Assembly (NCBI RefSeq): GCF_030159895.1
Contig: NZ_BSNI01000001.1
Span: forward strand, 406,523 to 470,522
Length of the DNA: 64,000 nt
Source of the DNA: Maritalea porphyrae
Lineage (GTDB): Bacteria > Pseudomonadota > Alphaproteobacteria > Rhizobiales > Devosiaceae
Direction: 5' to 3'
Position 1 is the stretch's first letter; each line of letters begins with the position of its first letter. Of the stretch, positions 25,943 through 34,758 are shown one piece after another. Below the pieces are notes generated by a model that saw only the letters and a list, made by a program, of their open reading frames with translations, had not been told where the DNA came from and made no database searches. The translations under genes were made by a program, and so were the position numbers.

Positions 25943-26995
25943 TCAAATCTCTTCGCTTTGATGCTCGATGATCCGCACAATTTCGTTGCGGGCATATAGA
26001 GCAAGCTGGCTCTGGGCATCGCGTTTGGCAGGGTCAGTTTCGTCCAAATCCCCAAGCACCATGATATTCTCATCATTGGTGAGGTTTGCAGGACCAGTAT
26101 AATTAAAGCTCCCAACAATCGTGAGCTGGTCATCAATCGTCATCAATTTGTGATGGACCTTTCGCACCCCCGTCCCGGTTTTATTCTGAAATAGGGTGAT
26201 GCCACCATTCTTAAGTGTGTCCTTCGCCGCCCATTTTTGGTTTGCAGCCCTTCGGTCCAAAACACCACGCACAGAAACGCCGGCCAATTGAGACAATACC
26301 ATCGCATCATCAATGCCTGAGGATTTCGAGAAGGTAAAAATCGCAAAATCGATCCGATCACGCGCTTTGTTCATATGTTTGATGAACTCCATCTCCGGCA
26401 TATGATCTGGCGCAAAAAGCGGCTTCACCCGCACATCCCCAACATAATGGTCTTCAAGCGGTTTGCGCGAGCGATCCAAGCTGCGTTTGCCAAAAATACC
26501 TTTGCGGATTGATCTGAACTCGCGCGTATATTCACGCGCGACCAATTTGTCTTTGACGACCACAATGTGGTTGAGATTTTTGCGCACCCCCGTGGTGGTG
26601 AAATTTGTCGACCCAGTCAGCACCGCCTCGCCATCGCGCACAATAAACTTTTGGTGAAAGATTGATGGGTTGTAGTCCGCCTTTGCATCAATACCATGCC
26701 GTAATATGCGCATCAGCAGTTCACGGTTCACCTCCAATTCACCTAAAGAATCCGCCGCTGGTGGATGGCTCTCTTTTAAATAATCCTGCTCCATCACCAT
26801 ATGCACCTGAATGCCACGCAATTTGGCCGCAACAATCGCATCGGCGATGGGTTTGTGATCGAGTTCTTGGACGGAAATGTAAAGGCTCTTAGTGGCCGCT
26901 TCGATAAATTCAATTATCGCCGCTTCCAAATCATCTGGCCCACCAATGTTTTGTGGCCCCAAATGCATAGTGATATTGCCAACGGATAACGGCAT
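25943..26995 (-). CDS. Phospholipase D-like protein with two HKD motifs
   Basis: The 350-residue protein contains two PLD half-sites: HQKFIVRD (H114, K116, D121) followed by GSTNFT, and HHKLMTID (H281, K283, D288) followed by GSFNYT. Both are complete, so it should be catalytically active as a phosphodiesterase on phospholipid or nucleic acid. No signal peptide or membrane segment is visible, which favours a cytoplasmic site. The two catalytic halves are ordinary; the target is unknown. Neighbours give no operon partner. Confidence 0.85.
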   Translation of the reverse strand: MPLSVGNITMHLGPQNIGGPDDLEAAIIEFIEAATKSLYISVQELDHKPIADAIVAAKLRGIQVHMVMEQDYLKESHPPAADSLGELEVNRELLMRILRHGIDAKADYNPSIFHQKFIVRDGEAVLTGSTNFTTTGVRKNLNHIVVVKDKLVAREYTREFRSIRKGIFGKRSLDRSRKPLEDHYVGDVRVKPLFAPDHMPEMEFIKHMNKARDRIDFAIFTFSKSSGIDDAMVLSQLAGVSVRGVLDRRAANQKWAAKDTLKNGGITLFQNKTGTGVRKVHHKLMTIDDQLTIVGSFNYTGPANLTNDENIMVLGDLDETDPAKRDAQSQLALYARNEIVRIIEHQSEEI

Positions 26996-27068
26996 CGCGC
27001 GCCTCCAATATGTCTAAAATATTGGCGCAGTCTAGCACGCGGAACAGTAGATTGCGAAAACCGCAGGT

Positions 27069-27896
27069 TTAACTTGTGGGTTGAAACAAGTTTTGATGCT
27101 CGGCTGTCGGCAAAAAGTGATCGGTGACCCCAACAAGGGTTTCAGCTGCCCCAAGCATCAAATAGCCAGTATTACTCATTTGTTTTCTGATATTGCCCAG
27201 CACTTGGGCTTTGGTCTCGACATCAAAATAGATCAGCACATTGCGACAAAAAACAATGTCGACCTTGCCTACCTGATGCAGTGATTTCAACAGGTTTAGC
27301 TCTTTGAACTCAATAAGTTCACGCAAATGCGGTTTGACACGCCAAGCGCCCCCCTCCTGATCAAAATGAGTGATGAGACGCTGCGCACTCAAGCCGCGCT
27401 GCACTTCAAATTGTGTATATCGCCCACTTTCGGCCGTCCCCAATGCAGCTTGCGAAATATCTGTAGCCAATATTGAAACATCCAAGCCGTCCAGCACCGT
27501 TTGGTTTTCCAATACAGAGATCGCAAGCGAATATGGCTCTTGACCGGTGGCTGCCGCCGCGCACCAGATGCGCAAGGGCTGCCCATTAGCCCGTTTCGCC
27601 TCGGCAACGCGCGGCAACATTACATTTGAGAACAGGTCAAAAGGCGTGCGGTCCCGGAAAAAGAAGCTTTCATTGGTGGTCATGGCATCAACCACCGCTT
27701 GTCGCAATTCGCTGGTTGCCGCCATCAGCTGCGTCGCCAAATGCTCAAAACTCGAAATGCCAAATTCTGACATCACAGGCGTCAAACGGCTTTCCATCAT
27801 ATAGGCTTTGCCATCAGAAAGCTTAATGCCGCTTTCCTGCGCCACAAAGCGCGCGATCGCGTTGTAGGTTTGTTGCTGCATCCCCATCTCACTCAT
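27069..27896 (-). CDS. cheR: Chemotaxis methyltransferase CheR
   Basis: CheR methylates glutamates of chemoreceptors using S-adenosylmethionine and sets adaptation together with CheB. The 275-residue protein has the N-terminal helical domain with TTNESFFFRDRTPF, a SAM-binding segment (RIWCAAAATGQEPYSLA) and the FCRNVLIYFD motif. It is the last gene of the che operon and overlaps cheB by 4 bp (ATGA). No receptor gene is in the window. Confidence 0.97.
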   Translation of the reverse strand: MSEMGMQQQTYNAIARFVAQESGIKLSDGKAYMMESRLTPVMSEFGISSFEHLATQLMAATSELRQAVVDAMTTNESFFFRDRTPFDLFSNVMLPRVAEAKRANGQPLRIWCAAAATGQEPYSLAISVLENQTVLDGLDVSILATDISQAALGTAESGRYTQFEVQRGLSAQRLITHFDQEGGAWRVKPHLRELIEFKELNLLKSLHQVGKVDIVFCRNVLIYFDVETKAQVLGNIRKQMSNTGYLMLGAAETLVGVTDHFLPTAEHQNLFQPTS

Positions 27897-28960
27897 CCCT
27901 TTAGCCGCAACAACTCAGGTCCGATTTTCTGCAACTGCAGAACTCGATCAACGGCGTTCGCGGCAATAGCTGCACCCGGCATTCCCCACACAGCACTCGT
28001 CGCCTGATCCTGCGCCAACACAACACCTCCCCCATCGTGAATGGCTTTTGCACCCCGGGCCCCATCGTGGCCCATGCCCGTCAACATGACCGCAGCACAG
28101 TCGCCCTGGTAATGGCGCGCCACGGAAAAGAATGTAGGGTCAACCGAGGGTTTGCAGAAATTGATCGCTGCTTCATCACCCAACTCGATCCGCAACTTCC
28201 CGCCATTATCTACGACCCGCATATGAAATCCGCCTGGCGCCATATACAGCCGCCCCGGTAATACCGGTTCACCTTCGACGGCTTCACCGCCCGGCAGACC
28301 AATCCGCTGGGCGAGGTCTTCGCCCAAAAGCTTGGTAAAATGGGCGGGCATGTGCTGGGTGACGAACACCGCGCAATCATCAAATTTTCCAGATAGTGTG
28401 CCAAACACTTCATTGATTGCTTGCGGTCCACCCGTTGACGCACCAACAGCCAGCGCCTTCATACTACCACGCCACTTTTTCGTTTGTGACAGGCCAACAA
28501 CATTGCCGCTTTCAACAGCGCACATTGCGTTTGCGTCACCGCCAAGGGCACGAAGTTTTTCAACCAAATGCAAACGAAATGCATCACGAGATGTGGCAAC
28601 GTCTGGCTTTGCCAAATAGTCTGTCGCCCCAGCGCGCATCGCTGCAAGAGAAGCGCGCGCATTGCGGGTCGTCAATGTCGATGCAATCAGAATCTTGGCA
28701 CCAGCGCAGACCTTGCGCAATTCAGGCAGCGCTTCCATACCGGACATAACCGGCATTTCCAAATCAAGGATTATGATGTCAGGCTGAACCCGCTTGGCTT
28801 TCGCAATCGCTTCTTGCCCATTGATCGCACTTGCAACCACGTCCAAGCCTCGTTCAGCGTCAATCCAGCGGCGCATAATGCCGCGAATAACCGCAGAATC
28901 GTCCACAAGCATCACCCGCACCGGCGAGGCAATGGCCCCGGGCACATTTCGCGCCTCCAT
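27893..28960 (-). CDS. cheB: Chemotaxis methylesterase CheB
   Basis: CheB demethylates and deamidates receptors when phosphorylated by CheA. The 355-residue protein has a receiver with D66 (IIILDLEMPVMSG) and a C-terminal esterase with catalytic Ser in VGASTGGPQA, His in FVTQHMPAHF and Asp in LTGMGHDGARG. AAGGAG ribosome site. It follows cheY by 23 bp and is coupled to cheR. Confidence 0.97.
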   Translation of the reverse strand: MEARNVPGAIASPVRVMLVDDSAVIRGIMRRWIDAERGLDVVASAINGQEAIAKAKRVQPDIIILDLEMPVMSGMEALPELRKVCAGAKILIASTLTTRNARASLAAMRAGATDYLAKPDVATSRDAFRLHLVEKLRALGGDANAMCAVESGNVVGLSQTKKWRGSMKALAVGASTGGPQAINEVFGTLSGKFDDCAVFVTQHMPAHFTKLLGEDLAQRIGLPGGEAVEGEPVLPGRLYMAPGGFHMRVVDNGGKLRIELGDEAAINFCKPSVDPTFFSVARHYQGDCAAVMLTGMGHDGARGAKAIHDGGGVVLAQDQATSAVWGMPGAAIAANAVDRVLQLQKIGPELLRLKG

Positions 28961-28983
28961 AAGGACGCTCCTTTCGACCCAAT

Positions 28984-29349
28984 TTACTTTTGGTCGAGAT
29001 CTCGGAATTTGCTTTCCATGATTTCCCGATCAAATGGCTTCATCATATATTCGTTGGCGCCAGCTTTGAGCGCCATAGCGATGTGCCCCACATCATTTTC
29101 TGTCGTACAAAACAATATCTTCGGGGATTCGCCACCAATATAGCTGCGCAGCTCTTTAACGAACTCGAGCCCAGTCATCACAGGCATATTCCAATCCACC
29201 AAAATGGCGTCCGGCATGCTTTGCGTGCATTTTTCAAAAGCTTCACGGCCATCTTCGGCTTCATCGACTTCATAGCCAATGTCCTCGATTATGCGGCGCG
29301 CGACTTTGCGAATGACACTGCTGTCGTCAACAATTAGACAGGTTTTCAT
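28984..29349 (-). CDS. cheY: Chemotaxis response regulator CheY
   Basis: CheY carries phosphate from CheA to the motor switch (FliM/FliN). The 121-residue stand-alone receiver has the acidic pair DD (8-9), D52 (ILVDWNMPVMTG), the switch threonine in FCTTEN and the lysine in YMMKPFD. It lies between cheW and cheB in the operon. Confidence 0.95.
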   Translation of the reverse strand: MKTCLIVDDSSVIRKVARRIIEDIGYEVDEAEDGREAFEKCTQSMPDAILVDWNMPVMTGLEFVKELRSYIGGESPKILFCTTENDVGHIAMALKAGANEYMMKPFDREIMESKFRDLDQK

Positions 29350-29385
29350 CGCATTTTCTCCTTCAAATGCATTTCAACTTCGGCC

Positions 29386-29853
29386 CTATGCAGCCTCTTG
29401 ATTTAGAACTTGGGCGATAATTTTGTCTGCCATTAGGACCGTCATCAACTCACCATTGAGCCGCAAGATCCCTTGGCTATAGATCGCTAAATTCCCATCA
29501 AGATTGATCGGGTTTGGTTTAATTTCAGTGGCGCAAAATGCCACCACATCCCCAACACTATCAGCCAAAAGTCCATAAGATTCGTTTAAATATTTTATAT
29601 TCACCATCTGTCGCCCAACTATTGGCGCATCAACCGGCGGCAACCCCAACAATAGGTCGGTATTGATCGCAACAATAATCCGCCCGCGCAGATTCAAAAT
29701 GCCGGCAATCTCGGGCCGTACCGACGGAATGGGTGTAAACTGTTCGGGTTTGAACACGTCATCTACCAATTCAAGATTGATCGCAAACAATTGCCCGCCA
29801 ATGCGCAGGGTCACCAATTGGATCATGTTTGTTGATTGTGGCTGATCATCCAT
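29386..29853 (-). CDS. cheW: Chemotaxis coupling protein CheW
   Basis: CheW links chemoreceptors to CheA. The 155-residue protein is one CheW domain, recognisable from LVTLRIGGQLFAINLELVDD, PEIAGILNLRGRIIVAIN and the C-terminal MADKIIAQVL. Its ATG overlaps the cheA stop by one base (TAATG), so the pair is translationally coupled and produced in step. Confidence 0.95.
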   Translation of the reverse strand: MDDQPQSTNMIQLVTLRIGGQLFAINLELVDDVFKPEQFTPIPSVRPEIAGILNLRGRIIVAINTDLLLGLPPVDAPIVGRQMVNIKYLNESYGLLADSVGDVVAFCATEIKPNPINLDGNLAIYSQGILRLNGELMTVLMADKIIAQVLNQEAA

Positions 29854-32429
29854 TAAGCTGCCTCCAATCCGCGCAAACTGATTGCCCTGCTTACCGCTTT
29901 GGTCAAATGCTCGCGATCACCTTTGGCCACAAAATCAAACAGCCCAACTTCTTGCGCGCGGCTCTTTGCGTTCGGGCCATCATAAGCAGACAAGGCAATC
30001 ACCGGCGTTTGCGCCGCATTTGGCAATTGCTGAATTGACTGCGCAAGCGAAAATCCATCCATGCCCGGCATTTCAATGTCGGTAACAATCAAGTCAAAAT
30101 AGCCGCCCTCATTAAGCACTTGAAATGCAGCCTGCCCGTCTTCACACACCGTGACATCAAAACCAGCACTCTTGAAGATTGGTACCAACATATTGCGGTA
30201 GAACGCACTGTCCTCCGCATAAAGCATCCGGCGGCGCGCGCTTTGAGCATAATCGGCCTGCCGATCAAAAGATTTTGGATGTTCAACCGCCATAAAGTGC
30301 GCCATATCCAATATTTCTGTCGCCCGTCCTTTGATAATCGCGGTACCCAAATAGCCTTGGCTTTTTGACTCCACGTCAATTTCCAACCGATCTGCGACAA
30401 TATCCAAAACTTGCGCCACGACAATCCCGAGCCGATAGCCGCGGTCCTCAAAGACAAGCATCGACATTTTCCGCTCCGCATAAGTCGGCGGGTCACACAG
30501 AAACTGTATCGGCATCAATGCCTCACGATATTGCAGTAAATATCGGCCATCGACGTGTTCAAGTTCGCACTGTTTTACTGTCTCAAGTCGATTAACCAGA
30601 GCAAGCGGCACCGCTTGGCGGGCACCGCCTCGCGCTTCAAACACAAGCAATTCAGTGCTGTGTTCACCATCATCAACTTCTTCAGGCGTTTGGGCGGTGC
30701 GTGCCAGATCGCCCATTTCAGTTTGCGCCACAGAACTCGCTAGTCCTGATGGGTCCATAATCATGATCACACTACCATCGCCCAAAATGGTGGTGCCAGA
30801 AAAATGCTTGAGCCCCTGCAACGCACCCATCATCGGCTTCACCACTATCTCTTCGGTGTGAAAAACCTCATCAACCAACAGCCCAAAGCAATATTGGCCC
30901 ACTTCAGTCACCACAACATACCCCTCTTCAGGCACCGCACCGGGGCTGACGCCTAAGAGATCGCTCATCCCGACAACCGGCAGCAAATGGTCGCGCAATT
31001 GCAGAACCAGACTGCCATTTAAGTGCTCAATTCGATTTGCTTTTTTGTTGACCCGAACCAATTCGCGGACCGCCCGCTGCGGCAGCGCGAAACGTTCTTG
31101 ACCCACCGCAATAATAAGCGCCGGAACAATCGCAAGGGTAAGTGGGATTTTCAAACTGACCGTAGTGCCAACGCCCTTTTGGGACTTGAGGTCGATTGTG
31201 CCGCCAATTAACTCGACATTTGAGCGCACCACATCCATGCCAACGCCGCGCCCTGAAACGCTGGTCACTTCACTTGCCGTGGAAAATCCAGGGTGAAAAA
31301 TCAACTGCTGGATTTGACCTTCGGTCATGCCATCCAGTTCAGCATCGCTTACAATGCTTTTTTCGCGCGCTTTGTGCTTTAGCCGCTCAGTATCAAGGCC
31401 CCGACCATCATCCGCGATTTCGATAACGATCTGCCCACCTTCATGAAAAGCATTGAGCCGGACAACCCCAGAAGGCGTCTTGCCAGATGCCTGACGCGAG
31501 GCCGCATCTTCCAAGCCATGGTCCGCCGCGTTACGCACCATATGGGTCAGCGGGTCTTTGATCTGCTCCAATATCTGACGGTCTAGTTCAGTGTCTTCGC
31601 CAGACATTTCAAGCAAAATCTCTTTGCCCAATTCCTTAGAAAGGTCGCGGATCAATCGCGGCATTTTCTGCCAAGCAGCGGAAATCGGTTGCATGCGGGT
31701 TTTCATCACGCCATCTTGCAGCTCAGCCGTCACCGAACACAAGCGCTGTAATGGCGCGTTGAACTCACTTTCCTCTCGTCCGCGCGAAATCGCCATGAGC
31801 TGGTTGCGCGTGAGCACCAACTCGCTCACCATCGTCATCAAACCTTCCAGCACGGGCAATTGCACTCGGATCGCTTGAGGTGCCGTGTTGCCTGAGGTTT
31901 TCGACGTCACTGTTTTTGGCTTAGCCGAATTAATGGCGTCTGTTTCAGGAACATTGTCTTCGGGTCCCGGTGCCGCCAGAAACGCCGCTTCTAATGGGTC
32001 CAAAGCCGGTTTCGCAGTTTCGTGCGGTTCCTCATCAAACCGGTCAGTTTCAATTGGCCCACTTGCAAGGGCGTTGAGCGCGTCAATAAGGTCTTCATCG
32101 TCACCATCTGGTTCTGCGCCTGTCGACGCCAAAACATCTAAATGCAATTTCACCCGGTCAATCGAATTGAGAATGGTCTCAACGCCATCTCCGACAACCG
32201 GCGCACCGTCGCGATATTTGCCCATGAGATTTTCGGCGGCATGCGTCAACGCTTCAAGGCGTGGCAAGCCAAGGAACCCACAAGTGCCCTTGATGGTGTG
32301 AACAAGTCTGAAGATGCGACGCAGGATTTCTTGATCGTCAGGGTGTTTTTCAAAATCCACCAACTCGGCATCGACCTGCTCAATGCTTTCTGTCGTCTCC
32401 GTCAAAAAATCGCTTAAAAGCTCATCCAT
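29853..32429 (-). CDS. cheA: Hybrid chemotaxis histidine kinase CheA with C-terminal receiver
   Basis: CheA autophosphorylates in response to receptors and feeds CheY and CheB. The 858-residue protein has an HPt domain with H44 (RLVHTIKGTCGF), an acidic linker in place of a clear P2 domain, dimerisation helices (VSELVLTRNQLMAIS), the ATPase domain (HMVRNAADHGLE, ADDGRGLD, GRGVGMDVV), a CheW-like domain, a second CheW-like stretch and a C-terminal receiver (IVTDIEMPGMDGFS). Such fusions occur in alphaproteobacteria. The start at 32429 gives the standard HPt N-terminus; the frame is open 37 codons upstream. Confidence 0.93.
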   Translation of the reverse strand: MDELLSDFLTETTESIEQVDAELVDFEKHPDDQEILRRIFRLVHTIKGTCGFLGLPRLEALTHAAENLMGKYRDGAPVVGDGVETILNSIDRVKLHLDVLASTGAEPDGDDEDLIDALNALASGPIETDRFDEEPHETAKPALDPLEAAFLAAPGPEDNVPETDAINSAKPKTVTSKTSGNTAPQAIRVQLPVLEGLMTMVSELVLTRNQLMAISRGREESEFNAPLQRLCSVTAELQDGVMKTRMQPISAAWQKMPRLIRDLSKELGKEILLEMSGEDTELDRQILEQIKDPLTHMVRNAADHGLEDAASRQASGKTPSGVVRLNAFHEGGQIVIEIADDGRGLDTERLKHKAREKSIVSDAELDGMTEGQIQQLIFHPGFSTASEVTSVSGRGVGMDVVRSNVELIGGTIDLKSQKGVGTTVSLKIPLTLAIVPALIIAVGQERFALPQRAVRELVRVNKKANRIEHLNGSLVLQLRDHLLPVVGMSDLLGVSPGAVPEEGYVVVTEVGQYCFGLLVDEVFHTEEIVVKPMMGALQGLKHFSGTTILGDGSVIMIMDPSGLASSVAQTEMGDLARTAQTPEEVDDGEHSTELLVFEARGGARQAVPLALVNRLETVKQCELEHVDGRYLLQYREALMPIQFLCDPPTYAERKMSMLVFEDRGYRLGIVVAQVLDIVADRLEIDVESKSQGYLGTAIIKGRATEILDMAHFMAVEHPKSFDRQADYAQSARRRMLYAEDSAFYRNMLVPIFKSAGFDVTVCEDGQAAFQVLNEGGYFDLIVTDIEMPGMDGFSLAQSIQQLPNAAQTPVIALSAYDGPNAKSRAQEVGLFDFVAKGDREHLTKAVSRAISLRGLEAA

Positions 32430-32566
32430 TTGCTCGCCCAAAAATATACCCGCAAGAAACGCCAGACCAAAAGTATGACGCCACCTTGCGGGTGCATTCG
32501 TTAACGAGTCATTGCAAAACCAACCGGTGCGTATTCGCACCTAGGGGGCAATGCGTAGTGCGATTT

Positions 32567-33217
32567 TTAAGCGCTGCCTACCGCTTTAATGATGACCACA
32601 TCATCGACCATTTCAATGGTCACATCCAGGCCGCAATCGCGCGCCAGAAGGCCCGCGTAATATGGTTGAATAACTTGCGCATCGATCCGGCCATCTTCAG
32701 GCTTTCCGGCAAGCAAAGGGCCAACCAAATGCGGGATCAATGTCTTCTTGCCGCTTGATTTAAGAATGACACCTTCTTTGCCCATTTCAGCACCGTCAAG
32801 TTCAACGCTTACGGTACCGCCACGAGGCACAGAGCCAGCTGCAATCAACAGCAAATTCAAGATCATTTTGACTTTGTTTTTCGGCAACAAGATGGGCTCG
32901 ATCTTCCAATCAAGATCGGCTTTCTCTCCCGCCATGTAGCTTTGCGCCACTTTTTCAGCTTCGCGTGTATCGATCTCAGTGCCTTGGGTCGAAGATGCAC
33001 CAAATGCCAATCGCGCAAATTCAAGTTTTGCACGGGCTTGCTTGGCAGAATTGTTGATCAATTCTTGCGCAAACTCAGCCATCTCAGCTTGTTCAGGGTC
33101 CGCCAGAACTTCCAAACCGTTGCCAATTGCCCCAACCGGGCTGATCAGATCGTGACACACGCGCGAGCACAACATGGCCGCCAAATCAGTCCCATTAATT
33201 TCAACAAGTTCCGCCAT
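32567..33217 (-). CDS. chpT: Histidine phosphotransferase ChpT
   Basis: ChpT relays phosphate from the kinase CckA to CtrA and CpdR. The 216-residue protein is a degenerate histidine-kinase-like dimer: H22 in SRVCHDLISPVGAIGNGLEV, then a Bergerat-like fold without ATP-binding motifs. It lies 137 bp upstream of cheA on the same strand and may lead the chemotaxis operon. ctrA lies about 7 kb away. Confidence 0.94.
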   Translation of the reverse strand: MAELVEINGTDLAAMLCSRVCHDLISPVGAIGNGLEVLADPEQAEMAEFAQELINNSAKQARAKLEFARLAFGASSTQGTEIDTREAEKVAQSYMAGEKADLDWKIEPILLPKNKVKMILNLLLIAAGSVPRGGTVSVELDGAEMGKEGVILKSSGKKTLIPHLVGPLLAGKPEDGRIDAQVIQPYYAGLLARDCGLDVTIEMVDDVVIIKAVGSA

Positions 33218-33385
33218 TGCATTCCCTTAAAGTGCTTATGGCTGGTGCAGGAACAAGCCCCACCAACCGAATCAAGTTGGATGTAGTTTAGCCCGAAGCC
33301 GCCGCTGAGCAAGACTTCAGCGAAGGTCTACCCCTTTTATCCCGCTTTGAATGAGAAAACGACAATCCGTACAAATAGGAAATGC

Positions 33386-33901
33386 CTATTGCCGTGCCAG
33401 CTGGTCCCGCAATTCGAGCCAATTGTCGAAGGCAAAGTTCACCATCGCTGCTTTTTCAAGCATAAACGCTTCGCGATTGCCTGCTGAGTAAAACAAGTAT
33501 AGCCGCCGATTGTACACAGCGTAGATACGTGGATTGCCATTAGACAAATAACCACGCGCGATACCTGCAAGACCATAGCCGCCAAACTGGGGCACGTAGG
33601 CTTCTGGTGCTGCGCGGAACACTTCGCGATTTGCTTCGGTCGCAAAAAACCACGAAACGCCCTTCCAGTGATATTCATATTCAGCCTTGCCCATAAGTGG
33701 TTCAGGCTCAGTGAAATAACTCACCGGATCCATACCTTCGATGGCGGAGCCAGAAAGCGGATCAGTAACATACATCTCTAGAAAATGCCGGTTCGTTTCG
33801 GCGCGCGCGGGCAAGGTCAGGCAAAAAACTGCCCCGAGCAGCAAACAAAGTGCGCCAAGCTGGAAAATAGTTAATCTTTGTTTACTCAATTGCCGCATCA
33901 T
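33386..33901 (-). CDS. Secreted YHS-domain protein
   Basis: The 171-residue protein has an N-terminal signal (LGALCLLLGAVFCLTLPARA) and a YHS-type domain with GMDPVSYFTEPEPLMG, EYHWKGVSWFFATEANREVF and YVPQFGGYGLAG. YHS domains may bind metal, but this subfamily has no proven function. Two consecutive ATG codons begin the frame. It is divergent from eipA with a 122-bp gap, so the two may share regulation. Confidence 0.8.
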   Translation of the reverse strand: MMRQLSKQRLTIFQLGALCLLLGAVFCLTLPARAETNRHFLEMYVTDPLSGSAIEGMDPVSYFTEPEPLMGKAEYEYHWKGVSWFFATEANREVFRAAPEAYVPQFGGYGLAGIARGYLSNGNPRIYAVYNRRLYLFYSAGNREAFMLEKAAMVNFAFDNWLELRDQLARQ

Positions 33902-34023
33902 CGCCTTGTTTACGCAGTACTTCGTGTAGCGAACAGCGATCAGACTAACAAAAAGAGATATCTTGTTTGTTAACAGTCAATTGTCGCTTCGGCGGTCACC
34001 AAAATGACAAGGAAATGAGGCCA

Positions 34024-34593
34024 ATGTTTTCCCAAATCCGCACCCTGTTTATTGCTCTGTTCTTATCGTTTGCAGTCACAGGACTTGCAACCGCACAGGA
34101 CACGGTTTCCGATCGCTACACCGCAAACGAATTGGTTCAAGCTGGTGGACAGTTCTTTGGCAAAGTTTCTCAAGGACTCGCGTCGGTTGTCGAACGCGCG
34201 ATCTCAAACTACGGACTGCCAAACGGTTACATTCTAGGCCAAGAAGGTTCGGGCGCATTTTTTGGTGGCGTGCGATATGGTGATGGTGAGCTTTATACAA
34301 AGAACGCTGGCAACCACATCCTTTATTGGCAAGGGCCAACACTTGGCTTCGACATTGGCGCTGATGGCAGTCAGGTGATGATGCTGGTTTACAACCTTCC
34401 CTCAACAGATTCCATTTATGGCCGCTACCCTGGCGTAGATGGCTCCGCTTATGTGGTTGGCGGTGTTGGTATGACCGTGATGAAATATAAAGACATCTAT
34501 ATTGTGCCTATTCGCTCTGGTGTAGGCGCGCGTCTGGGCATCAATGTGGGTTACCTCAAATTCACCCAAAACCCAACCTGGAACCCGTTTTGA
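34024..34593 (+). CDS. eipA: EipA-like periplasmic envelope protein (DUF1134)
   Basis: EipA is a conserved alphaproteobacterial periplasmic protein needed for envelope integrity in Brucella. The 189-residue protein has a signal peptide ending in GLATAQ and a DUF1134 domain (YILGQEGSGAFFGGVRYGDG, LGFDIGADGSQVMMLVYNL, IYIVPIRSGVGARLG). The ATG at 34024 has an AAGGA ribosome site nine bases upstream; two earlier in-frame codons are possible. Brucella eipA is CtrA-controlled; a TTAAC half-site lies nearby at about 33969. Confidence 0.9.
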   Translation: MFSQIRTLFIALFLSFAVTGLATAQDTVSDRYTANELVQAGGQFFGKVSQGLASVVERAISNYGLPNGYILGQEGSGAFFGGVRYGDGELYTKNAGNHILYWQGPTLGFDIGADGSQVMMLVYNLPSTDSIYGRYPGVDGSAYVVGGVGMTVMKYKDIYIVPIRSGVGARLGINVGYLKFTQNPTWNPF

Positions 34594-34670
34594 TCTTTTG
34601 ATCAACAATTCTAGTAAAGCATTAACAACAAACATCATTGTCGCGTGACCAAACTGCTGGGTTTGTGTTA

Positions 34671-34686
34671 TTAACCATTTGTAAAT
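34671..34686 (+). promoter_or_regulatory. Candidate CtrA box upstream of the coiled-coil gene
   Basis: TTAACCATTTGTAAAT contains the exact octamer TTAACCAT and reads TTAA-N7-TAAA, one base off the Caulobacter motif TTAA-N7-TTAA. It is 73-88 bp upstream of the next ATG. Confidence 0.5.
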
Positions 34687-34758
34687 ACAAACGCAGCAAG
34701 GCCTTTCTTTTGCGCCAATTGTGCTCTAGCAATTAGGTGTCAGATTTGGGAGTTTGGA

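Noticed and set aside
32461-32500. Sigma-54 promoter upstream of cheA
   Set aside because: TGGC and TTGC occur on the minus strand but with eight instead of ten bases between GG and GC.
33870-33884. TTAA-N7-TTAC, a CtrA-like box
   Set aside because: It lies within the signal-peptide coding part of the YHS gene, so position does not fit a promoter for that gene and it may be chance.
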